This document shows, piece by piece, positions 8,272-15,936 of a stretch of 64,000 bases of DNA. The notes beneath the pieces are model-generated. The model was not told where the DNA came from, ran no database searches, and was given only the letters and a program-made list of their open reading frames with translations. The DNA is from Thiotrichaceae bacterium UBA4486 (GTDB lineage Bacteria > Pseudomonadota > Gammaproteobacteria > Eutrophobiales > Eutrophobiaceae): the NCBI GenBank assembly GCA_002389045.1, contig DGNS01000006.1, forward strand, positions 124,001 through 188,000. The letters are read 5' to 3'. Position numbers and translations under genes: made by a program. Within the stretch, counting starts at the first letter, position 1. Every line of letters begins with the position of its first letter.

Positions 8272-8988
8272 TCACTCGGCAATGCAGTTCAGGTAGGCCT
8301 TTTCAATATCCGCTGTATGATATTTTTCATAGCAGCCGGTAATGCTGCCGTTGTATTTCACAACGCCGTTATGTAACACGGCAATACGATCGGCCAGCAC
8401 CTCCACGTCGGCAAGCAGATGGGTACTGAAAAACAGGGTGCGCCCATCGGTTTTTTGTTCGAGTAAATACTGTTTCAGCCAGGCCCTGGCCCTGGGATCC
8501 AGGCCGCTCATGGGCTCATCCATGATCAGCAATTCCCTGCCACTGAGAAAACAGGCGGCCAGTCCCAGTTTCTGCGACATGCCCTTGGAGTACTGGCGTA
8601 CGGGTTTGATCAGCGCGCTGTAATCCAGGTCGAGGATCTTCAGAAGCTGACGTATATCGGAATCACCGTACTTCGCACCATACAAATCTCCCATGTAGCG
8701 CAGGAAATCATGACCATTCAGATAATACGGCGGATTGAATTTTTCCGGCAGAAAGGCCAGCCGTTCACGCGCCCTGGTATCGCGATGGTGGACACTAAAA
8801 ACCCGGATGCTGCCGGAGTCCGGCAGTACGAAGTCAAGCAGGCACTTGATCAGCGTGGTTTTACCGGCGCCATTGATGCCGATCAAGCCGACGAATTCAC
8901 CCGCATTGATCTCCAGACTGATACCGTTCAGAACCTGGTGATCGCGATAACGTTTTTCTACATCTGTGAATTCTATGGCTGCCGGCAT
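8272..8988 (-). CDS. ABC transporter ATP-binding protein (ABC-2/CcmA type)
   Basis: This 238-residue ATPase has Walker A GINGAGKT at about residues 37-44, the signature region YSKGMSQKLGLA, Walker B LLIMDEPMSGLDP and a switch His in FFSTHLLADVEVLADRIAVL. This type pairs with ABC-2 permeases. No permease is directly adjacent. The nearest is the minus-strand ABC-2 permease at 12590-13363, about 4 kb upstream beyond the pilin and cyclase, so the two may be halves of one system separated by insertion. The substrate is unknown. Confidence 0.88.
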   Translation of the reverse strand: MPAAIEFTDVEKRYRDHQVLNGISLEINAGEFVGLIGINGAGKTTLIKCLLDFVLPDSGSIRVFSVHHRDTRARERLAFLPEKFNPPYYLNGHDFLRYMGDLYGAKYGDSDIRQLLKILDLDYSALIKPVRQYSKGMSQKLGLAACFLSGRELLIMDEPMSGLDPRARAWLKQYLLEQKTDGRTLFFSTHLLADVEVLADRIAVLHNGVVKYNGSITGCYEKYHTADIEKAYLNCIAE

Positions 8989-9048
8989 GAAGTAATTCCA
9001 AACTTGATGTCTCGTGTTGTTATACCCATTAAACGTTCAAACTTCAAA

Positions 9049-9073
9049 GTTCACCGTTCACCGTTCACTGTTC
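9049..9073. repeat. Heptad array E: short GTTCACC/GTTCACT run
   Basis: Three phase-locked 7-mers (GTTCACC, GTTCACC, GTTCACT) are followed by a partial GTTCG and preceded by degenerate GTTCAAA units. The unit is the same as in the long array after pyk. The gap 8989-9394 also holds a dispersed repeat (9153-9236) and a terminator (9336-9361), and no gene. Confidence 0.6.
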
Positions 9074-9152
9074 GTAGACTTATGGCACCTGACTTTAGCC
9101 TGACACCCTATCACCAGGTTCGCAAGTTACCCCGAGCGCATGGTCCAACGCC

Positions 9153-9236
9153 GTCATCCCGAACGCATGTGAGGGATCTCCATAAGATTTCTCGCAAGCT
9201 CCCTCACGTTCGTTCGGAACATGGCTCGAAATGACA
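9153..9236. repeat. Dispersed imperfect palindrome (GTCATCCCGA...TCGAAATGACA type)
   Basis: It begins GTCATCCCGAACG and ends CTCGAAATGACA, with GAGGGATCTCCATAAGATTTCTC and an inverted GAGGGA/TCCCTC segment between. A related copy lies at 23472-23642. The same end motifs recur in intergenic repeats of many bacterial genomes. It probably folds as an interrupted hairpin. No coding potential. Confidence 0.7.
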
Positions 9237-9335
9237 ACGCATAAACAGCAGACCCTGACCACACTCAGACACCTGCAGATTCGCGCACCCCGAACCCTGA
9301 ACCTTGAACTTTATACCATGAACCTTCTTTTCATA

Positions 9336-9361
9336 AAAAAGCCCGCCATATAGGCGGGCTG
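9336..9361 (-). terminator. Rho-independent terminator of the pilin gene
   Basis: On the minus strand, AGCCCGCC-TATAT-GGCGGGCT is followed by six T residues. It lies about 35 bases after the pilin stop codon in the correct orientation, which suggests strong monocistronic termination of an abundant pilin mRNA. Confidence 0.9.
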
Positions 9362-9394
9362 TACAGACTGCATCAGAATGCCTGATGTAACGAA

Positions 9395-10138
9395 TCAGTA
9401 AATATAAATGGCGTTACAGTTCTGGGCGTTACCGCTGATGTTCCAGATCGTTGCAGCACCGGAGACCACCGTGCAGACGCCACCCGAACCCTCGGTCTCA
9501 ACGCCACCGTAATTGGCTGCGCCGACACCGGCCGTGGTACTGGCGCGCATGACGCCGGTCAGCGGGTTGCTGTCATCCACCTTGACATCGAGCTCGCGCA
9601 TGACATTGACCGGAATCTGGTTGCCGAACACGTAGCCCAGTCGGAGCGTTCCCGCGCCCACGCCCTGGTATTCATCGGTCTGCCCGAGCAGCACTGATCC
9701 GAGGAAGGCATTCTGCGGGGCAAACAACACACCGTTGGCGTCGGTGCCCTGGTAGGTTGCCGCATCAGCCGCGCCACCGGGATAGTTACCGGCGATAAAA
9801 CCGGCCGTGGCCAGGTGATGCCAGAGCGCCGAAACCTCGGCGAAACTGCCGTCATTCAGCTGGCTGTTGCCGTCGCCGCCTATACCCGCCGTGACCACAT
9901 TACCTATTGCAGCCTGGGCGGTTGCGGTGGGCATATCACCGGGGATCTGGCGATAGCGATCAATAAAGCCGTAGTAGGCGGCCTGGATTCCTGAATTCTG
10001 GTCAGCCAGGTTACGCACGCGGGCGCTGGTGATCAGCTCCTGGCCCTTGAGAATGCCACCGAGCAACAGGCCGATGATGACCAGTACGATAGCGATTTCT
10101 ACCAGGGTAAAACCGGATTGTTTCTTTACAGTAAGCAT
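9395..10138 (-). CDS. Type IV (MSHA-like) major prepilin
   Basis: This 247-residue prepilin has a short basic leader ending in KKQSG and a prepilin-peptidase site G9/F10, with the conserved Glu at +5 (FTLVEIAIVLVIIGLLLGGI) and the long hydrophobic alpha-1 helix. The globular part is Gly/Ala/Thr-rich and ends with a two-cysteine loop (CTVVSG...QNCNAIYIY) like the pilin D-region. It is larger than many major pilins. A -24/-12 promoter lies upstream and a strong terminator downstream, so it forms its own transcription unit, separate from the assembly operon at 15-32 kb. The start is supported by AGAGGA upstream. Confidence 0.9.
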   Translation of the reverse strand: MLTVKKQSGFTLVEIAIVLVIIGLLLGGILKGQELITSARVRNLADQNSGIQAAYYGFIDRYRQIPGDMPTATAQAAIGNVVTAGIGGDGNSQLNDGSFAEVSALWHHLATAGFIAGNYPGGAADAATYQGTDANGVLFAPQNAFLGSVLLGQTDEYQGVGAGTLRLGYVFGNQIPVNVMRELDVKVDDSNPLTGVMRASTTAGVGAANYGGVETEGSGGVCTVVSGAATIWNISGNAQNCNAIYIY

Positions 10139-10180
10139 CCTGGGTATTCCTCTATTGGATTAAACTCTGAATATAAACAG

Positions 10181-10195
10181 GCAGGAATTGTGCCA
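10181..10195 (-). promoter_or_regulatory. Sigma-54 (-24/-12) promoter of the pilin gene
   Basis: On the minus strand TGGCAC-AATTC-CTGC gives GG-N10-GC, the invariant spacing of RpoN promoters. Predicted transcription start is about 10170, leaving a leader of about 32 bases to the ATG at 10138. Pilin genes controlled by PilR-type activators commonly use this promoter class. Confidence 0.8.
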
Positions 10196-10256
10196 GGACC
10201 GCAACTTGTTGTTTTATATGTTAATTGGTTGTCAAGCAGAGTTGATTTTACTCTGG

Positions 10257-10343
10257 TTGACGTCGATGTGTCGGCAATATTGCTGAAATATCGACATTGT
10301 GCGCGTCAAGATTTCAACATTTCATTCAATCAGTTAGCGACAT
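10257..10343 (-). promoter_or_regulatory. Candidate activator sites upstream of the pilin promoter (TGTCG half-sites)
   Basis: On the minus strand ATGTCG occurs at 10297-10292 and 10343-10338. The plus strand has TTGAC-N7-TGTCG at 10257-10273. P. aeruginosa PilR is reported to recognise (C/G)TGTC-containing sites upstream of pilA. The distance to the -24 box (about 60-150 bases) suits an enhancer. The rest of the gap 10139-10498 is AT-rich and shows no gene. Confidence 0.4.
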
Positions 10344-10498
10344 TTTCTCTTATCAGTTCGAAATATTACGACGTAAGTGGTTTTCTTGTTTTCACCCCGG
10401 ACGCTCTATAAACTCCGCTGATGAGGCCCCGGGCTGCATTCCGATCCAGCCCGTAATTCGCGATCATCAACAAGAGTGGATACATAAAAAAATATAAC

Positions 10499-11746
10499 AT
10501 GCTCTGGATCCTCAACCGACATGGCGTGCGCATACTGCTCGTATCTTTTGTTTTCCTGATCTTTCTCGGTAACGGCATCGGCCTGCTGGAACTGGGGTTG
10601 GTCAACAAGCCCGGGTTTTTCGTCAGCAGCAGGTTATTGAGCCAGATCCAGGCGGACAACATCAGCCTGTTTCAGGTACTGATATCCGTGGATGTCATCG
10701 CCTTCATCCTGGTCGGTGTTCTGCTCAGTGCATTGCTGCCCGTATTAAGCCCCATCTCGGCCTCCGGACTGACGTTTCTCTGCATGCTGGCACCCTTCGC
10801 TATCAGCTATTACCTGCCGGCGCAGAATGCGCTGATCCCGATGGAATACAGCCTGCTGACCATATTGATCATCTATATTTTCAACGTCCTCATCAGTTAT
10901 TTTGTCGAGGTACAGGCAAAGCAGGCCCTGGTGCAGACCTTCAGCCAGTATGTGCCGCCCGAAGTCGCCATTGAAATCAGCCGCCATCCGGACCGGATCA
11001 ACATGGATGGCGAGGCCAAGCGACTGACCGTGTTTTTTTCCGACCTGCAGAATTTCACCAGCGTTTCCGAGCAACTCAACCCCAAACAACTGGCCCTGTT
11101 GTTGAACGAATATTTTACCGCCATGACCGAGGTGCTGTATGGACATGGCGCCACCATCGACAAGTATATCGGCGATTCGATCATGGCTTTCTGGGGCGCA
11201 CCTTTTCCCCAGGCGGATCATGCCGCGCGTGCCGTTCGCGCCTCCTTCGATATGCATCGGGAAATCGAGCGATTGTGCGAAACGTTCGTCAGCCGTGGCT
11301 GGCCGGCGCCGGATATGAGTATCGGTATCAACACCGGGATGATGAATGTCGGCAACATGGGATCAAAATATCGCGTCGCCTATACCGTGGTCGGCGATGC
11401 CGTGAACCTGGCCTCCCGTGTCGAGCACCTGACCCGTACCTACCGGGTGCCGACGATTGTCACCGAATCGACCATGAAGGAAGCGGATGATTTTATTTAT
11501 CGTGAAGTCGATACGGTTCAGGTCAGGGGCAAGCATAACCAGACCCGCATCTATTCACCGATCTGTCACAAGGACGACGTCAATGAATCATTGGCCAGGG
11601 AACTGGAACACCACAGCATCGCATTGAATTTTTACTATGACAGGAACTGGAGCGAGGCCAGAATGCGCTTTGAAAAGCTGCAAAAAGAGTTTGAATCGCC
11701 CTACTATGCAACCATGCTGGATATCATTAATCAACAAAAAAGATAG
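10499..11746 (+). CDS. Membrane class III adenylate/guanylate cyclase lacking a CHASE2 domain
   Basis: This 415-residue protein has four predicted membrane helices in the first about 135 residues (one near 8-28, three between about 55 and 135). A linker follows (QTFSQYVPPEVAIEIS), then a class III catalytic domain. Metal Asp residues appear in VFFSDLQNF (about 181) and KYIGDSIMAFWG (about 224). The transition-state motif is VVGDAVNLASRVE. The Lys and Asp in KYIGD and VVGD favour ATP as substrate. Its membrane layout resembles CHASE2-cyclases, but the extracytoplasmic CHASE2 sensor is reduced to about 25 residues. It probably makes cAMP; the effector is unknown. The TAG stop is the first three bases of a TAGCTAC array. 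Confidence 0.85.
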   Translation: MLWILNRHGVRILLVSFVFLIFLGNGIGLLELGLVNKPGFFVSSRLLSQIQADNISLFQVLISVDVIAFILVGVLLSALLPVLSPISASGLTFLCMLAPFAISYYLPAQNALIPMEYSLLTILIIYIFNVLISYFVEVQAKQALVQTFSQYVPPEVAIEISRHPDRINMDGEAKRLTVFFSDLQNFTSVSEQLNPKQLALLLNEYFTAMTEVLYGHGATIDKYIGDSIMAFWGAPFPQADHAARAVRASFDMHREIERLCETFVSRGWPAPDMSIGINTGMMNVGNMGSKYRVAYTVVGDAVNLASRVEHLTRTYRVPTIVTESTMKEADDFIYREVDTVQVRGKHNQTRIYSPICHKDDVNESLARELEHHSIALNFYYDRNWSEARMRFEKLQKEFESPYYATMLDIINQQKR

Positions 11747-11860
11747 CTACTAGCTACTAGCTACTAGCTACAAGAGAGTACGTGCTTCTTTTCACTAGTT
11801 GCTGGTTTTTTGCTTTTTACTTGTAGCTAGTTGCTGCTTTTTACTTGTAGCTTGTAGCTA
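11744..11860. repeat. Heptad array B: inverted TAGCTAC arms between convergent genes
   Basis: Four TAGCTAC units (11744-11771) start with the cyclase stop TAG. A spacer follows (AAGAGAGTACGTGCTTCTTT) that is almost the same as in array A. Then come ACTAGTTGCTGG and GTAGCTAGTTGC/CTTGTAG units up to the stop codon of the minus-strand gene (11858-11860). There the stop again reads TAG of a TAGCTAC unit. Confidence 0.85.
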
Positions 11861-12589
11861 GTTGCTTTCTTTTAGTTTTTCCAGCTTGTATTTCAGATAA
11901 TGCAGTTCATTCTCATCCCTGATCTGGCCGCTTTCCAGCAACCCGCCCATCAATACCATGGCACTCTCGATCTGATCCATGTCTTCCAGTACGTAAATCT
12001 CCATCTGCCTCGCCCACGCCGGGGCCTCGCCTGAGGGCACGTGTTCACGGATTTTGCGCGCCAGCTTCAGGGCCAGATCCAGATCCTGCAGTTGATGTTT
12101 GGCAACGTAAACGGCATGCGCCATCCACGGCCAGCGCTGCCGGGGTTGCTGCATGAATTGTTCCTCGACAAAGCTCAGCATGATGCGCTTTTTATCGGGA
12201 TCAGGCACTTCCGTGTAGATGCGGCTGGCAGACAGCAGGGGATAGTGTGCGCGTGGATCCAGGCCCAGAATAACCTGCAGCCAGTCGCGTAAGCGGTCAT
12301 AGTCCAGTTGACTGAACGGAATGCTGACACCCGGCTGGTTATCAAACGCCTGCAACCAGAGCATCAGGTATTTTGACAGTGCCGTATTATCGCCGAATGC
12401 CGCGAGATCCAGCATATCGGGATGCGCCGGCCGGGGCAGTGATTGTGCTACCGCCTGTCGCGCCGGCAAGCGATCATTAATAACAACCTGGGAAATGACC
12501 AGCAAGGGCAACAACAGGAACACAAGCCCCGGGACATATTTCAGCGGCCGCTCCCGGCCTCCGCTCCGGAATATATGTAAATGGCGCAC
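11858..12589 (-). CDS. Single-pass membrane protein of unknown function, coupled to ABC-2 permease
   Basis: This 243-residue protein is not recognised. It has a basic N-terminus (GGRERPLKYVPG), one transmembrane segment (LVFLLLPLLVISQVVI, about residues 21-37) and then a helical, TPR-like extracytoplasmic region with AHAVYVAKHQLQDLDLALKLARKIREH. The GTG start follows the permease TAG stop with no gap, so translation is coupled and the two probably work together, possibly as an ABC system with an accessory subunit. The last codons and TAG stop lie inside heptad array B, so the extreme C-terminus (ESN) may be repeat-derived. Confidence 0.6.
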   Translation of the reverse strand: MRHLHIFRSGGRERPLKYVPGLVFLLLPLLVISQVVINDRLPARQAVAQSLPRPAHPDMLDLAAFGDNTALSKYLMLWLQAFDNQPGVSIPFSQLDYDRLRDWLQVILGLDPRAHYPLLSASRIYTEVPDPDKKRIMLSFVEEQFMQQPRQRWPWMAHAVYVAKHQLQDLDLALKLARKIREHVPSGEAPAWARQMEIYVLEDMDQIESAMVLMGGLLESGQIRDENELHYLKYKLEKLKESN

Positions 12590-13363
12590 CTAAAGCTCCA
12601 TACGATACAAATCAAACAGGCTGCACAGGGACAACAAAACAATGTAGACAGCCACCTGGCCGAGATTCTGCAACAACACGGTAAAATCAAACCCGTTGTA
12701 CAACAGCCACTCGGTGCGTGCGAAGAGATCCAGTCGTGGCAACAGCAGGGCAATCAGATCCAGTATCGCTCCTATAAACTGCTGCGAAAACGTGCCCACC
12801 TGGATAACCGGGCTGTCGCTGATGAGTTGTATGGTCTGCATACTCCGGGCCAGAAGATAAAAGGCCATTACACCGCTGAACGCCTGGGTCACCTGACGGA
12901 AAGTGAAAATAAACAGAAGACCCAGCGCTACGATAATGAAAAGCTCTAACATAAGCGACAGGCTCCATTGCAATACCGGCAGAAAATCTGCATACAATAA
13001 CAGTATGATGCTGACGCATAACACCACGATCATGGAAAGCAACGCAAAGCCAAGAAATTTACCAAAGTAGTAAACATAACGCGGATACGGCAATGCCAGC
13101 AGATGGTCAAAACCCTTGTCCTGAAACTCACGCACGACGCTGGTGATAACAAAAAGCCCGATTACGAATACACAGAATATCCTGAGTATGGATGCCAGGA
13201 TAGCGGTGACAACCTCAGTGGATTCAGTTATGGCGAGTTCCGAAACAAATTCGGAGAGCCCGAGTGCACAAAGCAACCCGATGACCGCCAGCAGCAGCAA
13301 CCGGTTGCGTAACGCCTCCAGGAAGGAGTATCTGGCAATGACAAGAACCGGTTTGATGATCAT
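12590..13363 (-). CDS. ABC-2 type transporter permease
   Basis: This 257-residue integral membrane protein has about six helices. An N-terminal amphipathic region (VIARYSFLEALRNRLLLLAVIG) and the first periplasmic segment (VVREFQDKGFDHLLALPYPRYVYYFGKFLG) are typical of ABC-2/NosY-like permeases. It needs a separate ATPase; the best candidate in the window is at 8272-8988. It is the first gene of a two-gene unit and is divergent from the sensor kinase at 13507 across a 143-bp gap. Substrate unknown. Confidence 0.8.
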   Translation of the reverse strand: MIIKPVLVIARYSFLEALRNRLLLLAVIGLLCALGLSEFVSELAITESTEVVTAILASILRIFCVFVIGLFVITSVVREFQDKGFDHLLALPYPRYVYYFGKFLGFALLSMIVVLCVSIILLLYADFLPVLQWSLSLMLELFIIVALGLLFIFTFRQVTQAFSGVMAFYLLARSMQTIQLISDSPVIQVGTFSQQFIGAILDLIALLLPRLDLFARTEWLLYNGFDFTVLLQNLGQVAVYIVLLSLCSLFDLYRMEL

Positions 13364-13506
13364 ATCGTCATGGTATATGCAAGATTCAGCTGTGCCGCCC
13401 CGGGGTTACTTATGCAAACTCTGAGATTATCCGAGAACGTATTTTAAGTATGACAGTCCGGTAAGAGATTCCTATAATAGCCGAAACTTTCAGGAAACCC
13501 TATCCC

Positions 13507-15177
13507 ATGATCGCGGGCAGTTTCAAAAGCAGGCATATCATCGGACTGTTCAGTCTGATCCTGATGCTTGAACTTCTGCATCTTTCCCTGTGGATTGATT
13601 TCGGCCAAGCCCTGTCCCGCGCCATGATCCTTGTTCACTTTGGTCTTTTTCTGATCTGGCAACCGGTGTGGCGAGGTGACGAAAGCATATCACTGATGAA
13701 CAGCGGCCTGTTCATCCTGCTGACGCTGGTGTTTGTTGCCTGGCTCAATCTATGGTTCATGTTCTTCTGGATCATCTTGTTGATCGGCTTTCTCGGCGGT
13801 TTTATCAAACACAATACGTCCGATCAGATCATCTACATGGTGACCCTGGCATTCCTGGTCACCGAACTGTTGATGGGCGCCACAACACAGATATTCAATA
13901 TCAATGTCGGACCGGTTGCCCACAACCTGTTCTTCTACGGACTGTTCGCACTGCCGCTGATTTTACTGTTTTTCATCCGCAGAAAAACCACTGTCACCAG
14001 GGAAAATGTCGACCTCCTGCGTGCGGTATCCAGCGCCCTCCTGATCAGTCTTGTGGCACTGGGCAGTCTGCTTAACATGTATCACACGGGGACAACCTAT
14101 CTCGATGCCCTGATTAAAACCATCCTTGCCATTTCTTTTTTGCTGCTCGTAATCAGCTGGCTGTTATCACCACGGTTCGGTTTCAGCGGCCTGTCCCAGG
14201 TCTGGTCACAGTCCCTGCTCAACATCGGCACGCCATTTGAGCAATGGCTGAACAAGATTTCCAATCTGAACCAGGAACTGACTGACCCGGATGAATTTCT
14301 TGACGCGTCGATGAGGGAGCTGATGAGCATTTCCTGGATCAGTGGTCTTGAATGGAACATCGGTGTACACCAGGGCAGATACGGCAAGGAGGATAAGTAC
14401 CAGGTCAGTATCAAGGTAAAACAATTAACTGTAACCCTTTACACCAGGCTTGTCGTCGGCGGCACCCTGTACCTGCACTGCAACCTGCTGATTAAAATCA
14501 TCGAAAACCTCTATACCTCCAAGATCAAGGAACGCGAACTCAATGATCAAATTCACCTGCAGTCTATCTATGAAACCGGCGCGCGCATTACTCACGATAT
14601 CAAGAACCTGCTGCAATCGCTGAAAACCCTGACTTCTATCGTCGGCGGTGACGAATCCATCGATAGCAACAAACAGGCACTGTTGAAAACCCAGTTACCG
14701 CATCTCACACAGCGATTACAACTGGCCCTTGACAAACTGCAATCGCCCCGGGACGTACAGCAGCAGGATCTGGATATAAAGTCATGGAGCCAGTCTCTCG
14801 AAAACCGTCTGAAACCGAATGATATAAAAATAATGACGGATATCCGTGTCAATCATGAAATTCCGGGCGACCTGTTTGATAGCGTCATCGATAACCTGCT
14901 GGAAAACATAGCCAACAAAAAACAACTGGAAGCGGAAATCACGGTCAAAATCGAAATCCATACGGACGAAAACAATGTCCGTATTGCTGTATCGGATACC
15001 GGCACAGCAATTCCCGAGGATAAGGCACGCCGTCTGCTTACCAGGGCGGTTACATCGGAAAACGGCCTGGGCATCGGAATTTACCAGTCCAGCAGGCATG
15101 CCGAGTTACATGGTTACAGACTGAAACTGAAAGAGAATATGGATGGGAACGTGTGTTTTGAACTGAGCAAGTCTTGA
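13507..15177 (+). CDS. Multi-pass membrane sensor histidine kinase (PilS-like candidate)
   Basis: In this 556-residue protein about six to seven membrane helices occupy residues 10-225. A non-catalytic GAF-like linker follows (about 240-350), then an H-box ETGARITHDIKNLLQSL (His near residue 363), N-box VIDNLLENIANKK, G1 VSDTGTAIPED and G2 SENGLGIGIYQSS. The HDIKN variant and polytopic sensor resemble PilS/PrsK-type kinases. It sits at one end of the pilus locus and the NtrC-family regulator at the other (30550). Pairing the two is inference, but no other partner is close. It ends 15 bases before the convergent minor pilin gene. Confidence 0.8.
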   Translation: MIAGSFKSRHIIGLFSLILMLELLHLSLWIDFGQALSRAMILVHFGLFLIWQPVWRGDESISLMNSGLFILLTLVFVAWLNLWFMFFWIILLIGFLGGFIKHNTSDQIIYMVTLAFLVTELLMGATTQIFNINVGPVAHNLFFYGLFALPLILLFFIRRKTTVTRENVDLLRAVSSALLISLVALGSLLNMYHTGTTYLDALIKTILAISFLLLVISWLLSPRFGFSGLSQVWSQSLLNIGTPFEQWLNKISNLNQELTDPDEFLDASMRELMSISWISGLEWNIGVHQGRYGKEDKYQVSIKVKQLTVTLYTRLVVGGTLYLHCNLLIKIIENLYTSKIKERELNDQIHLQSIYETGARITHDIKNLLQSLKTLTSIVGGDESIDSNKQALLKTQLPHLTQRLQLALDKLQSPRDVQQQDLDIKSWSQSLENRLKPNDIKIMTDIRVNHEIPGDLFDSVIDNLLENIANKKQLEAEITVKIEIHTDENNVRIAVSDTGTAIPEDKARRLLTRAVTSENGLGIGIYQSSRHAELHGYRLKLKENMDGNVCFELSKS

Positions 15178-15192
15178 TCAATAGCAGTTTTT

Positions 15193-15915
15193 TCAGGGCA
15201 AAACACCGGCACTGACCATACGATTGAACAATAATGGGCGTGTAAGCCATATTGTAATGTCATCAAAATTACTGCTGGGTGTGCTTCCCTGATAGATAAT
15301 TGGTGTGTTATTAATGCAGTCAGTACTCATCGAAGTTGCTTCATAGCTGGCATTTTGTCCATCAGGGACCTGATTTACGCCAGTTGAATAAACGATAGCT
15401 ACGGGATTTTCCGAGGTTGAAATTATCAAATTTCCATTAGCATCAACTACACATAATTTATTGGATGATGAAGGATCTGTTAACAGTGAGACTGGGGTTG
15501 TACTAAAGTTATCATGTACCCGGTAGCGCCAATATCCGGTCCATGGATCTCCGGAAGTGGTTCTTTGTGAACCCCAAGGATCGAGGCCATTATCCAGTCC
15601 AAGCGTTTTCCAAGGCAATATACCATCTCCAACCCAGCCAGGAGTATTTTCAGATGGATTACATGTAACAGCATCTTCTAACCCATAGTTTATATTTGCC
15701 GGATCAGACTCGGTAGTATGGCATGGAAGTCTTCCATTTAGTATCGTAAAACCTATTAATGCTTCGCGAATACGTTCAAGTTGTTCTTGTGCCTCGCCAC
15801 GTTTACGCGCGTCCAGTTGTGTAGCGAGCGGCATCAACAGTCCGCCCAACAACAGGGAGACAATGAATAATACCATTGCCAGTTCAATCAGCGAAAACCC
15901 TCTAACTGAATTCAT
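15193..15915 (-). CDS. MSHA-type minor prepilin
   Basis: This 240-residue prepilin has leader MNSVRG, cleavage G6/F7 and Glu at +5 (FSLIELAMVLFIVSLLLGG). The globular part has the motif order NGRLPCHTT...TCNPSENTPGWVGDGILPWKTLGL...WRYRVHDNF. A matching order (FLPCP...LGRLPYKILGL...VSDNF) occurs in the giant upstream protein. A role at the pilus tip or in initiation is likely by analogy with MshO/MshD/GspH-type subunits. It is the last gene of the minus-strand locus, 21 bases after the giant pseudopilin gene. Its DNA is visibly AT-richer than flanking housekeeping genes. Confidence 0.82.
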   Translation of the reverse strand: MNSVRGFSLIELAMVLFIVSLLLGGLLMPLATQLDARKRGEAQEQLERIREALIGFTILNGRLPCHTTESDPANINYGLEDAVTCNPSENTPGWVGDGILPWKTLGLDNGLDPWGSQRTTSGDPWTGYWRYRVHDNFSTTPVSLLTDPSSSNKLCVVDANGNLIISTSENPVAIVYSTGVNQVPDGQNASYEATSMSTDCINNTPIIYQGSTPSSNFDDITIWLTRPLLFNRMVSAGVLP

Positions 15916-15936
15916 TATTCTCCTCGTTATTTTCCT

